A DNA stretch of 64,000 nt, from NCBI RefSeq assembly GCF_000350225.1, contig NW_005179116.1:89509-153508 (forward strand). Direction: 5' to 3'. Below are positions 21,540 to 32,100 of the stretch, in pieces (positions within the stretch are counted from its first letter, which is position 1; every line of letters starts with the position of its first letter). The notes under the pieces were generated by a model, which saw nothing but the letters and a program-made list of their open reading frames with translations, was not told where the DNA came from and searched no databases. The DNA is from Chondrus crispus. Taxonomy: Eukaryota > Rhodophyta > Florideophyceae > Gigartinales > Gigartinaceae. The translations under genes were made by a program, and so were the position numbers.

Positions 21540-21600
21540 CTCGACGCATACGGACGCAGAGGAAAAGGAAAGTCTTCTCCGAAGGATCTCAGGGTCTTCT

Positions 21601-21614
21601 AGGTCGGGAGACCA
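21601..21614 (-). promoter_or_regulatory. Primer-binding site
   Basis: On the minus strand TGGTCTCCCGACCT begins one base after the LTR end. TGG pairs with a tRNA CCA tail, the usual start for minus-strand cDNA priming. The matching tRNA would end AGGTCGGGAGACCA; I cannot name the isoacceptor. Confidence 0.6.
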
Positions 21615-21615
21615 C

Positions 21616-22234
21616 TGTAGCATAAACACCCCTAAACGGATAGGGGTGTATGCTTAGTCCTGGAAGACCCGTACGTACGAGAAGACGGGGAAAGTCGGAC
21701 CAGCTAACGAAACCAGAGCACGGGCCCGGGTAGCGTGGTAGAGCGGGATCGGGGGGAGGACGCGCACACGCGCGGGCCGATCTACGCCTCGACGCCCCGG
21801 AGCAGCGCTGGGTTACGTTCCAGCGCTGACGGGCGGAGGTGAATCTAGGCTCGCTCGCGTGCTCGCGCGTCCTCTACTCACGCTCGGTCTCGCCTTAAGG
21901 TAGCTAACGGAAGCTTCCTTAGGGTAAGCTGGAAGTCAGACCTAGGCGGTAGGTCGTGGACAAGTCCTTCCTTGTCCCCCCTTCGCCGCCGGTGCGCTCC
22001 GTTATTTAATATACAATTAGTCTATCCTAACTTAGTACAGTACGTACTGTACTATGCGGTACTACAGTAGTCGGCACTGTCAGCGGACAGGGCTGACTGT
22101 ATACGCGTCGTACACGTATGGTACGCGTGAGGGCGCGTGCGCCCCTACACGTGTGGTACAGGCCCTCTGTAAGGTCCGTACCTTAGAGATTCGGATCCAA
22201 TTTCTAATCTAATCCTTTTGGTAGTTATACTACA
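21616..22234 (-). repeat. Gypsy 5' LTR with promoter
   Basis: Second LTR, about 99% identical to the other by eye (differences near 21716, 21745, 21771, 22104 and 22130). As the minus-strand 5' LTR it should hold the promoter; TATATTAAATA on the minus strand at about 22005-22016 is a plausible TATA box. It shares the 22-bp palindrome. Confidence 0.93.
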
Positions 22235-22239
22235 GTTTC
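22235..22239. repeat. Target-site duplication of gypsy element (right)
   Basis: GTTTC, identical to 8736-8740. Confidence 0.85.
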
Positions 22240-22522
22240 AATTACGTCGCACTCTCTACCGCCTCTAAAATCACAGGGCGCTGTACACTGCACCCGAAAA
22301 TATTAGAGCTCCCCTAGGACGTTCCTGGAGCAGGCCGAGACCGGCGCGTCGGATCCCCCTCTACATAGTACAGTACCCTTGGTAATGTACAACGTAGTAT
22401 ATACGAGCGTGTTCGTCTCTCTTATCACAGAGCAAAGTAAGACAGAACACGACCTGGGGATAAGTCGCAGCAGTTAGCACTTGCAAAAGCTTTAATGTAT
22501 GTCACAAAAATGTGACTCTCCC
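22240..22522. other. Harbinger spacer right of the gypsy insertion
   Basis: Continuation of the spacer interrupted at 8735. No gene seen; contains AGTACAGTACCC near 22368. Confidence 0.4.
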
Positions 22523-23630
22523 TCAGTGACCGCAATGTGTGGATGTCTCATTGAGAATATCCTTCATCTGCATGCTTCGAGGCCTCGAAGCCGGCTTAGA
22601 AATGTAATCACCAGAGAAATAGGATGTATGTATCTCAGTTGGAAGCCGGTCATCATCATCGGGATGATTAAATTCTTCTCCATTTGCGATCAATGCGTGT
22701 TCAGAACTCGAATCCTCACCATAACAAGCCGCTTCCGTTGGACAGGTGCTTAACTCTTCGTCCAAGTCCTTTTCCAAATCGGCGAGCATCTTTCTTTCGG
22801 TAAGGCGGAGGTATTTCGATCTCGCTTGTGCGCTCACCCCCACGCTCGAAAAAAATTCTCGTTGTTCTCTCAGCTTCGCCAGTACCAAAGCCTTTTCTGC
22901 AACAATTGCTTTTCTTTGTTGCACTTTTCCTAGAAATTCTAGCTTTTCGTTTGCTTCTTTTTTGACGCATAGTGCATTGCTCAGGTTCTTCGTCTTTTTG
23001 ACGCCTACAGGTCGAGAGATAGCGTCTGGCACTTGCACCTCCGGTGCTCGTGTTTCCTGCGACTCTTCTATCGGATTCCCTCCTCATCATATATTGCTGC
23101 AGCAGCCTCTGCTCGCTTTTTCTGAGCATTTCTACGCTTCTCGGCTTTGGTTGTCACTTCATCGATAGATGTCCAAATTCTTGTGCTCGACAAGAATTTC
23201 CAAGCTTCAGGAAATGGGAAAGGTCGAACGGGCTCGACGGGATCGGGAGAACAGTACAAGTACATTTCTGTTGCAGAACTTACCTGGCCATTGTACATAG
23301 CTGTAGCAACTCGCTTATGATCTGAATCTGTGACATTACCGGTCATCGCTGCCTTAATCCTTTTCATGTTTGCCTCCATTTTCATGCATGCTGCTTTGAT
23401 ATCCTTAAATCTTTGCTGGACTGAGCAACCGGAACGTGATTGCAGAGAGGTAGTAGCACATCTCCCTGCTCGCAATGGTTTGTAATTAAATCGTTGTACC
23501 GCTCGGCAATCTGAGCTTCGAAAGTTCCTTTCTGCTGCGACGATCCAGTTACCGCGTTTTCAGATACCCCCATGTACGCCTTGCATGCTAAGACGTCCTC
23601 AACGGGCGTCCATGACTTTCCCCTTCCCAT
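22523..23630 (-). pseudogene. Harbinger Myb/SANT-like DNA-binding protein, two frameshifts
   Basis: ATG at 23630 starts MGRGKSWTPVEDVLACKAYM, the first helix of a Myb/SANT-like (trihelix) fold. The frame changes near 23430-23475, giving SGCSVQQRFKDIKAACMKME, the last helix of such domains. It changes again near 23040-23068, continuing with RPVGVKKTK and a long Lys/Glu-rich helical region like the NAM-associated C-terminus (to TGA-type end at 22523). PIF/Harbinger elements carry this second protein to import the transposase into the nucleus and bind the TIRs. Convergent with the transposase gene; both are frameshifted. Confidence 0.75.
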
Positions 23631-24113
23631 GACAGCCAAACAGGAGAAGCAGGAGGTATATGTTAGTAAAAAGAAAGGGGGAGGAGATGTGCGTACCTCT
23701 GTCATGCCTGATAAATGAATTTCCATGTGTACGTGTGCGCAGTATGGAATACCTTCGCGCGCTCTTTCCGTCACAAAACAGTGAAGGACGGCAATGGGCA
23801 GCTTGGGTAGCACGTAAAAGTGGCGGGAACCGTATGACTGGAAATAACCCGTAGGTCAGGCGAAGGGGATGGGAGCGGCGGTGGCGAGAAAGGCAGGACG
23901 AGAAATGCCAAGATTTGTGCTTCACGTGTGCAACGGCGCGAATAGATCGGGTCTATTGCCGGGTCTATTTCGGGGTCTGAATAGATCCTGCGATAGACCC
24001 ACGGTGTTTTTTGGTAGGGATAGACCCAGTGTTTTTTTGAACGAGTGGAGACGAAATTGTCTAATGGGTCTAAAAGTCATGGGCCATAGATCATTACACC
24101 CAAAAAACACCAA
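23631..24113. other. Harbinger right subterminal region
   Basis: No gene. Holds a cluster of GGGTCTAT or ATAGACCC motifs between about 23948 and 24070, similar to those next to the left TIR. Confidence 0.5.
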
Positions 24114-24128
24114 CCAGTGGAGATGCTC
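24114..24128 (-). repeat. Harbinger right TIR
   Basis: Exact reverse complement of the left TIR, followed by TGA. The inner 180 bp holds at least five GGGTCTAT/ATAGACCC motifs (about 23948-24070). Confidence 0.85.
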
Positions 24129-24152
24129 TGAGTGCGTTTTTTCGCGAAGAAG
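24129..24152 (+). repeat. Right continuation of the foldback repeat (copy 1)
   Basis: Matches 60022-60045 at 20 of 24 positions, ending CGCGAAGAAG. Together with 6966-7046 it restores the repeat seen whole at 59.9 kb. Confidence 0.65.
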
Positions 24153-24490
24153 TTGTGGGGGAGAGTTGGGGTACTGTACAGGGTACAGTACCCAGGAGTG
24201 GCCCCAGGACCAAAGCCTTCAAAAGATGATTTTATTGGTCTACGTGTACGCCAGGTGTACACGTGGACAATCTCCCTTTGAAGGGCGGCGGTCCTGGGAA
24301 GTGGAAGATGCTGGCGGCCCCTCTATAAGAGAAAGGGGCGCGCCGCGACACCCCGCGACAAGAGGGACAGAACGAAACAACAACACGCCGGACTGACCCC
24401 CGCTCTTGCAAATAAACTTCACGCTTCTGAAAAAAAAACTTTTCTCTCTCCCCTACGCGCGCGGCCTTCCTCCCCCCTTTTCGCCGCAAC
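24153..24490. promoter_or_regulatory. Leader of next retroelement, TATA box
   Basis: Noncoding. Contains an 11-bp-arm palindrome at 24169-24193 (GGGTACTGTAC/GTACAGTACCC), a TATAAG box at 24324-24329 and a pyrimidine-rich, A-rich leader up to the ATG at 24491. It may be LTR or 5' leader sequence, but I found no second copy to define an LTR. Confidence 0.4.
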
Positions 24491-25876
24491 ATGGTACTCT
24501 TGTGGAGGGGTGGCAAAGAAGACGGCTCCCTGTCACAGTTTGACGGGTCGAAGCCGGCCGACGTTCACAAGTTCTTCTTCGTCTTCGAGAATGTTGCCAC
24601 CTCTGGCAAGTCGGACGAAGAAAGGGCATCTGAACTCCTTCGCTACCTGGAGGGAGATGCATTCGAGTTATTTTATTAAGCCTTTGTCAAGAACGGAGAT
24701 ATCAGTGCAGATGGCTCCGACTACCAGAAGGTCAAGAAGGCCTTGGTCGAGCGGTTCGCCCCGGTTGAATCACCTGAAGATGTGATTCGGGATGCCATGG
24801 CCGCTCGCCTTTCTTTCGGGGATCTCAGTGGGTCCCTTCGAAACTCAGACCGTCTCTACGACAAGGCGGGATTCAACGACGAATTGAAGTTCGGACTGCT
24901 TCGCAACGCCGTGATGGAACATCTCGAGTTGGCCCAGTTTGCCATCTATCGAGGTGCGAAGACCTACAAGGCCCTATTCGATGCAATCATGGACTTCTGG
25001 TCTCGTCGCTGCGCCTTTCAGGCGGCAGAGAACTCCTTGAGCAATTCGCGCTACCAGGGGTCAGAGAGCTCGCAAGTTATGTATGAGCCGAGAGGACAAG
25101 GTGGGTCAAAAAGCGTCATGATGCGTTCAAAAGCTCCCTTGTCTCCACTGGAGACGAAGGTTGACGCTTTAGCTGATCGACTAGCCGATATTTCCCTTAT
25201 TATCAAGAAGAATCAGTCGAGGGATGACGCAACAGCATTCCGCCCCGCCCACAATCGTACTTGTTGTTATTGCAAACGACCGGGTCATGGCGCTAATAGA
25301 TGCGATGCAAATCCGCATAGGGACACGAAATGCCCTCGCTGCGGAAAATTTGGTNNNNNNNNNNNNNNNNNNNNNNNNNNNNNNNNNNNNNNNNNNNNNN
25401 NNNNNNNNNNNNNNNNNNNNNNNNNNNNNNNNNNNNNNNNNNNNNNNNNNNNNNNGAAAATTTGGTCATTCAGAGACAAGCTGTTGGGCTAGAATTGGTC
25501 CACAGAGGGGAGGTAGCAGTCCCTGCCCTCCTAAGAAGACCCAGACGGATATTGCCGTGTCGGGTACACAGACGGGCTCCACAGGAAACCAGGTGAGTGT
25601 TGTGACGCACGACGACCTCCCTGCTGATGATAAGTTAGTGGCATCAGTCAAGAGAAACGCCGATGGAGAGCCGGTGGCCAAGACGCGAAAGGATGGTGGC
25701 GGCGAGCCAATCCCGTCCCTTTTCAACCCGCGTAAGTACTGGACTCGGAACCACATGAGGAAACCTCCTAAGCCCGGCCGTCGAATAAGAAAGAAGAGGA
25801 CAAGTAAGAAGAAGGCCGTTCAAGAGCGCTCGGGGAAGTACGACGTGGTTTCTTCCCTCGCGAACGCCCCCCCCCC
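24491..25876 (+). pseudogene. gag: Retroelement Gag with two zinc knuckles, interrupted by gap
   Basis: One frame from ATG 24491 with a TAA at 24677-24679 (ELFY-stop-AFVKNG). The capsid-like region (LKFGLLRNAVMEHLELAQFA) is followed by CX2CX4HX4C knuckles, CCYC-KRPG-H-GANR-C and CPRC-GKFG-H-SETS-C. The second knuckle spans the N gap, whose two flanks repeat the same 11 bases. A Lys/Arg-rich tail follows. A run of C at about 25869-25877 shifts the frame into the protease. Gag-type RNA-binding protein of an LTR retroelement, broken by one stop and one indel. Confidence 0.75.
25355..25455. other. Assembly gap (101 N)
   Basis: GAAAATTTGGT occurs immediately on both sides (25344-25354 and 25456-25466). 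Collapsing that overlap restores an uninterrupted zinc-knuckle reading frame, so the gap probably hides no sequence. Confidence 0.75.
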
Positions 25877-25879
25877 GGT

Positions 25880-26344
25880 TTGACATTCGGTCAACTGATC
25901 CGAGGAGATGGCGACGAGGCTAAGAAAGAGATCGGTCGTTTGTTCAACAGTCGCCCTAGACGCCCCGTAGCTGCTTCGATCAGTACTTTGCCGAAACGTC
26001 TGAAATTAGTTTCTGTACAAGTCTACGGGACACAAATGAGAGCATTGTTAGACTCAGGAGCTATCCCTAACGTTATGAATGCGTCTATGGCATCGAAGCT
26101 CTCTCTGTCTCCAAAGCCGACCTCGACGAAGATTACGGTCGCCAATGGACAAAAGACAACCTGCTTAGGTTCCATCGAGGAAGTTCCTGTCACGTTCAAT
26201 GGTGCTGTTACTTCACTCAACTTCTTGGTTGTTGAAGGATCCCCAGTTGATATCTTAATCGGGTATCCAACTCTCGAAGAACTTGAAGCCTGCATCGATC
26301 TAGGTCACCAGTCTGTTAGAATGTTGATCGGAAACAAACCGTGA
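25880..26344 (+). pseudogene. Retropepsin of the 24.5-kb retroelement
   Basis: 154 codons. VYGTQMRALLDSGAIPNVM carries the DSG active site and DILIGYPTLEELEACID the second conserved strand of retropepsins. It lies one frame off from gag because of the poly-C run. A downstream segment to 26841 (26341 onward) is very acidic, then reads VPIKLHFELDDTNPIYHSARR, the characteristic entry to a gypsy-type reverse transcriptase. Confidence 0.75.
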
Positions 26345-27283
26345 AAATGAGTCTGGAGTTTGATCAAGTAAGTCCTATCATCGCGGATTCGGAGACTGAT
26401 AGTGAGGACTTCACTTCTGATGTCGAGTCATTCGCCTCAGAAAATTCGTCGGAAGAAGAGACCTATGTTGTCGCCATCCTCGGCGATGAATCTTTCGAGC
26501 TAGACTTAACTCTGGACGGAGCGATCGGAAAAGATGAGGAAGTAGAATCACCTGATTCGAACGTCATCAACAAGGCCGTGAAAATGCTTCGGGAAAAACA
26601 TGTGCATCTTGACAATGAAGCTCAAGCAGTCATTGAGACCGCCCTGATGGGTAAGAGTATCGTTGCTACAACCCTTGACGACCTTCGGCCTGCTAAAGTC
26701 CCAATCAAGCTCCATTTCGAGTTAGATGATACTAATCCGATCTATCACTCGGCGAGGAGAAACATCGATGGAGGTTTTGAAAAAGTTCTGAGCCATGCAG
26801 ACGGATTTCTTGTCCCGAGCTCGGGAGTATTCTCGTAACTCTTTCCTCAAGAACTTGAGTTTCTTGTTCGTTTCTTGTAACCTGTCTCTGGTTATATCGG
26901 ATAAAGAGGGACTCATAAAATCAATAATGGACATCCCTCTATCATGTCTCCCGGAGAGAGAAAATGATCGTCACCTGTGCGTTAAGAAGAATATTCAAGC
27001 AGTACAAGAAGTCATGCAGAAATTCCCAGAGCTGCTTCTGCGCTGCAAATATGATGTCACCGTATTTCGCAATAAGGATGATATGATCTCAGGGTTAAGA
27101 GGGGAGCTCAGAAGAGTGAGAACAAGCTGCCACCTTTTCGCAATCGCAATAGAATTCTTGATCAGCTATCATCAACTGACACATGCAGAGGAACTTTTCT
27201 CATGCACAAAGATGCACTCAGATACGTCTTCGGTATTGCAGTCGCCTTTAAAGAGATTGCGCAAGTCACTTACCGTAAGTTGA
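26341..27283 (+). pseudogene. Degenerate reverse transcriptase start of the same retroelement
   Basis: The frame to 26838 ends just after the RT entry motif, and the following frames carry many stops. No YxDD box, RNase H or integrase can be recognised, so most of pol is deleted or scrambled. A plus ORF at 26795-27283 has no domain I recognise. Confidence 0.45.
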
Positions 27284-27390
27284 GATTCGGGTCTACCGGC
27301 AATGAATTGGCTGGGGGGATGCCATTGGCATTGGAATAGTGCCCCCTGGACACGACGTTAGGAAAAAATTATATACTCTGAGGTCCTAAA

Positions 27391-27525
27391 CATGCTGCAA
27401 AAGACATATGAAACGACTAATCTCGCAGATAATGAATCGATCGGTGATGAATCGAATGAACTGGATATGACTTATGACGAGAACTACCAGTCCGATGACG
27501 AAGACGTTGTAATTGTAACGTGACA
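27391..27525 (+). pseudogene. Small acidic ORF, possibly the tail of the retroelement
   Basis: 44 codons, Asp/Glu-rich, ending DEDVVIVT before TGA. No upstream ATG context beyond position 27391. It may be the C-terminal end of the decayed polyprotein; it could also be chance. Confidence 0.25.
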
Positions 27526-29040
27526 TTAATGGTAAACTTAAGATAGATGTATAGACCACAGTACACAATGAGTAAATTTAGGACGACTTCCTTTGCCATC
27601 AGTCAGGAGTACCACCACATGCTATCTCACATGCGATCTATTGCTTCGAACCGTGGCTCCGCATCTCGAGCTCGAACTCCTTGCATCCGAGGACTATTGG
27701 TAAGCTATATCCTGTTATAACATAGCTTTCTTTAAGGGGGAATTGGGGTTGGGTTTGCGTAAACCTTGACGGTGGTATAGCTCATCCACTTAAGTGTATG
27801 AGTATTGGTTGCACCTTCCTCAAAATCCAATTGCCGGACGCAGAGTTTGCTATGACATGCTGTGAGATGAAAGCTTTATAGGGCTGGACAATATAAGGTC
27901 CAGAAGTGACACGATTTCCTGCGATGTAGCGGTGCACTGATTCAAGACGGTGAGTCCCTTGGTCATGTGATACAATCGCTCCGGCCGCCAGATTTCTGAT
28001 ACCAACTACTTCCGATACAAACGCGAGACTGCACACGTACCAAACTATACCTTGTTAAGAAAGACCTTCCGGTTTCCCCTAACTGCTCAACGAAGATAGA
28101 TGTCCCTTACGATTGGAGCCCCTGCACGCACAATATCGCCCCGTAGGGAGTAATGTAGACTATCTATCGTAAACAAACCAAAGTGAAATCAATACCCAAG
28201 AGAATAGACATGTGAGTGAAGCCCAGGGAAGGGCGTTCAAATATGGACATGGGTGGGCAAGAGAAATAGATATGGCGGGGAAGTCATAGGCTCACACTAG
28301 TATATACAACGCAATTAGTTTTGTATATTTTGTGAGTTTGTAGAAAATTGTACCAATTTGGACTGCAAAATTCAGGGGATGAATAATTATAATTTTTGCA
28401 AGCATTTGGCAGGTACGAGAAAGTCGTACGACTACCTCGAGACGTCCCCATGTCCCCAATTCTCTGTGGATGGAGGGTGTGGGTGGATAAAGTACGTGCT
28501 TCACATATGGGATCGAAAATGGCCCTGTCCAACCATGAGCCGGTACAAATGCACTGCTTGCGACATTGCCGTTGCTCTTTCTACCTATCCGTTGTCGACG
28601 GCCTGTCCTGCTCTCACCGTCACCTCAACATCGCGCCACGTAAGATTCGACCAAGTGCGAAGAAGGCGAAGGCTGCAAACCAAAGCGAGACCGCCACATC
28701 CGTGACGGAGAAGAGCTTCGCCTCGGACTGCGGCGTCCTCCTTCTCATAGATGGCGTCGATCCTATAACGCCTCAATGAGGGCACTGCTCTGAGCGAGGC
28801 AGCGCGTTTGCGGACGGGAGAAAGAGGCCGGGAATAGGGAGTGGGACGCTTGCGGCCCTTTCCACGGCCTGTAGCTGCGTTGGGGTTTTCTTTCTCGCCA
28901 TTTTGGAGGACGGAAGGAGGTGGCAATGAGGAATGGGAGGGTTCGGGAAACAGATGGAGAGAGGGGCCGCTTGTTGGCGTTAGAAGGCGCTCAATGGCCG
29001 AAATGATGTATTGGGTGACATTTTAATACCGTTGCGTCCG
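27526..29040. other. Intergenic, no supported gene
   Basis: An 84-codon minus ORF (27782-28036) and an Arg-rich 113-codon minus ORF (28585-28926) exist, but neither shows a domain or a partner. Base composition changes from AT-rich to GC-rich around 28.6 kb. Confidence 0.4.
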
Positions 29041-29085
29041 ATGAACGTCCTGGTGAGTATATGGAACACTTTCCAGGACGTTCAT
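29041..29085. terminator. Perfect hairpin downstream of the dioxygenase gene
   Basis: ATGAACGTCCTGG (29041-29053) and CCAGGACGTTCAT (29073-29085) are exact inverted repeats with a 19-base loop, 25 bases after the stop of the minus-strand gene. Likely a 3' UTR structure or end-of-element repeat; a function in 3' processing is inference. Confidence 0.45.
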
Positions 29086-29110
29086 CTTCATCAGAAAATC
29101 CCAACACACG

Positions 29111-32100
29111 CTATTCCGAATCATCATCGGTCTCCCTTGTTTTCTCTGGGCCTTTCCAAGAAACCTTGAACTTGTATTGCATGTGGATTTGATCTTCGAG
29201 CATATTTCTGTCCTTACGTCGTATGAAGTACATATGTCCCCGAACGGGACGTCCGTGGTTGTACAAAGTGGATTCTTTTTTGACTGCTTTCCCAACTAGC
29301 ATCTCAGGGCGTTCATAGTAACCGGCACCTGCATGTTCCAGATCAGCACGTCCAAAGAATATTGAGTGCGGTGGGACCGTTACCAGTTTCGCTTCCACGA
29401 GATTCGCCCACATCTGCCTTTTGGGCTTACAGGCATACTTATAGATATGCGTACGAGGCCACTCCCAAATGGCAGCAGGATCGCTTCCTGTGAAGATTGT
29501 AAAAAAGCTGCCATTACCACATTCAGATCCCTCTCCCGGTTCATCAGCTGCAAAATCTGAATGAATTGCTTGCGTCTTGCAACCTCTTCCTGTCAGAATA
29601 ATTCGACTTCCGCTGCTCGGAATGGAACACCCCTCATCCTCATCTGCAACCGAGGTAATGTTGCCTTCGTAATAAACACCGGCACTCATATCATAATACT
29701 CCCTATAGACATTGGGGATGCACTCGTTCGTATTGGGCTTCTTCATGCTCTTCGACGTCATCCGAAGGAGAAACAGCGCCATGGCCACAGTAACCTCAGC
29801 CTCCGCTTTGCACTTCATCACTTCATATGCTTCATCCCCTTCTTCTGCACAACAGGCTTCCAGGTCCTCAAACAGAGCCTTTCGTTTAGTAATGAAACTA
29901 AGTTCGCCATCAGCGGCGTCGTTACGGGCGCTGTTCCTGCTATGAATTCTGCCCCAAGTCTCTGTTCTCCGGCCCTTGATGAAGCCTTTCTCGGAAGGAA
30001 ACAAAGCACTAAAGTACGTCAGAACGATTTCCCACGGATTGTTAGTCGGTGCAGCTGATAGAGCGTCACCCGGCCTCCGTGGGTCATCACATCCTACGAC
30101 CATGAAATCTCGAAGAATGCAGTAACCGTTCTCGCGAACTTCCTGAGCCTTCCATGCAAAGAAGGCCCATCCGTAAGCTCTTGATGATGCTTCTTTCCAT
30201 TCCATTTCTCCAAATTCGTCCTTTTCGGCACTGCTCTCTGCTGGATGAACATCTGATGTTTTGTTCGCGCGAAGAAGGCTCTCGTATCTCCTGTGAGTCT
30301 CTCTTCGGTCATGTGTGAGAGAGATAAAGGGCCCATTCCTCTCTGCACCTGTATATTGGCGTGTCCCCACAGACAGTGGTGAATGCGTTGAAGGTCTTCA
30401 GGACGAAGTAGTTGTACAGCCCGATGGTCCCCCGGAACTCCAAGAATCTGAAGGACCGGTGAGGTGCACTCAATAATAGGATTCTTAGGTTCAGGCCAGT
30501 CGAGAGGTAACGTAGATAGCAAACCATGTAGACCCAAACTGTGCAACTGGAACCATTATTTGTCATATCCAGTTCTAGGCAGAGTAAGTCGCAAGTGCTC
30601 CGGGAACGCGGGGAGGTGATCGTCAAATGGGCGGCGTTCTTGAACAAAGGGACGTTCCCCTTCCTCTCCCGCGGAAGGACTGTTCTCTTCAGACCCCTGT
30701 AGCTCCTCCTCAACCGGTTTGGGATCCTTATGTGGATCTTTCCTCGGAATATATAAAGCATCTATGTCGAAGTCGCTATACCTGCAAGGGAAGGGCTTTT
30801 TAATGGACGTACTATTCTTCTGAGGCTTCCGACGGTATGCCTTCTGTTGTTTTGTATAGTTTTGCCTCAAAAACATCAGCTCATTAGATGTTTTTGCTTG
30901 TTTTGTCCTCGAAGACTTGCGTTGTGTCACTATATGTTGGGATGTAAAGGAATCATCTTGGCCTTCGTGTTCCGAATCTCTTTGACTTGCGTCAGCAGCC
31001 CTGACTACCTGCCTGGCGAACTTTTTTCGGCGAGCAGAACACTTGTTTTGTCTTTTGGCTACAGATGCATTGGATGATCCGTGGACCTGAAATTTGGCCA
31101 TTGTGTTGGCAAGCATATCACGGACAGTACTACCGGGAGAACTTGGCAAGTTCATGATCTTCTCCAGTGCCATATTGTATCGCTCACCCGTATCTCGTGT
31201 GATACTTTCCAGCTTCTGAACCTCTTCAAAGAATGTCCGTGCTCCATTTCTGAATGAACCCTTCGCACCTTTGTTTCTTACATACAACAGTAATCTCATG
31301 ACAAATTCTAAAGCAAGAATCTGCGTACCAGCTTCGAGGCGATGGAATGACGTATCCTCAACATGTGTCATCCTCATTACAGGGTTCCGGTTCCAAAGAT
31401 TCCTGAATGTTTCATACACTTCTGGGTGTCTGTAGAAAGTCAATGTAATACGGGCAAATCGTCTTTGAGTGAACTCCTTTTTGTCCGGAATGGGCCCAAA
31501 AAACATGAAGGACTTGAACACTGCTCGAGAATTCAGAGAGAGTTTCCTAGTCCTCAGCCGTTCGACAAGGGATCTAATGCTTGAAACGGAGGAGTATACT
31601 AGGTCATCAAATGTAGCCGGTGCTCTTCTCTCCCCTCTCCGATTCAGTTCATTCTCAATAGCTATCATCTCCTCCTCAGTCATCTGAAGATCGTCAATTC
31701 TCTCCCAGAGGACAACTGTTACATACAGTCTGCTTTCGCTTGACAGGAGCCTTCGTTCTCTTGCCAATAGACGTTGAAACTTGTACATTGCAGATGTTAG
31801 ATGCAGCCCGTCGATTATAATGAGCTCCACGAGTCTCCGGTGTCCTTCCCCGTCCATTTTGTACAAAGGAAGCTCATTATCCTTGTTCCCAGGTCCAAAC
31901 TCAAGCTTGGCAAGCAGCTGTTCTCCTTTGAGTGTTCGGTGCGTAGCCGCGGAAACTTTTCCGAGGGATCCAGGGACGAAATGTCCTCGTCTCATCTCCT
32001 CGTAAGGATCCTCGACATGAGAGTTACGAATACTGCGAGTACTGAATGCTGGGAGTGCTAGTTGGTCGACACAAATCCGGATTTCCTTCTGAACGTAGTC

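Larger units (their letters stand above)
8741..22234 (-). mobile_element. Complete Ty3/gypsy chromovirus with antisense gene
   Basis: A 13,494-bp LTR retrotransposon. Two 619-bp direct LTRs (8741-9359 and 21616-22234) start TGTAG and end CTACA, flanked by GTTTC duplications. Coding orientation is minus: leader with primer-binding site next to the right LTR, gag, protease, RT, RNase H, integrase, chromodomain, then about 5 kb of extra sequence containing a long plus-strand ORF, a polypurine tract and the left LTR. By eye the LTRs differ at about five positions, so insertion is recent. Three frameshifts (within gag, gag to protease, protease to RT) and an integrase active-site change make this copy defective. 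It sits in the spacer between the two Harbinger genes. Confidence 0.93.
7047..24128. mobile_element. PIF/Harbinger DNA transposon, split by a gypsy element
   Basis: Terminal inverted repeats GAGCATCTCCACTGG at 7047-7061 and its reverse complement at 24114-24128, flanked by the 3-bp duplication TGA (7044-7046 and 24129-24131). Three-base duplications are the PIF/Harbinger hallmark. A related unoccupied copy of the target at 59944-60045 shows the uninterrupted site and so confirms both ends. Without the 13.5-kb gypsy insertion the element is about 3.6 kb, with the typical two genes, transposase (plus) and Myb/SANT protein (minus), arranged convergently. Both genes are frameshifted, so it is not autonomous now. 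Confidence 0.88.

Noticed and set aside
27782..28036. 84-codon minus ORF
   Set aside because: Protein-like in places, but no family, no start context and no continuation.
28585..28926. 113-codon Arg-rich minus ORF
   Set aside because: No domain, no partner copy, composition follows local GC.
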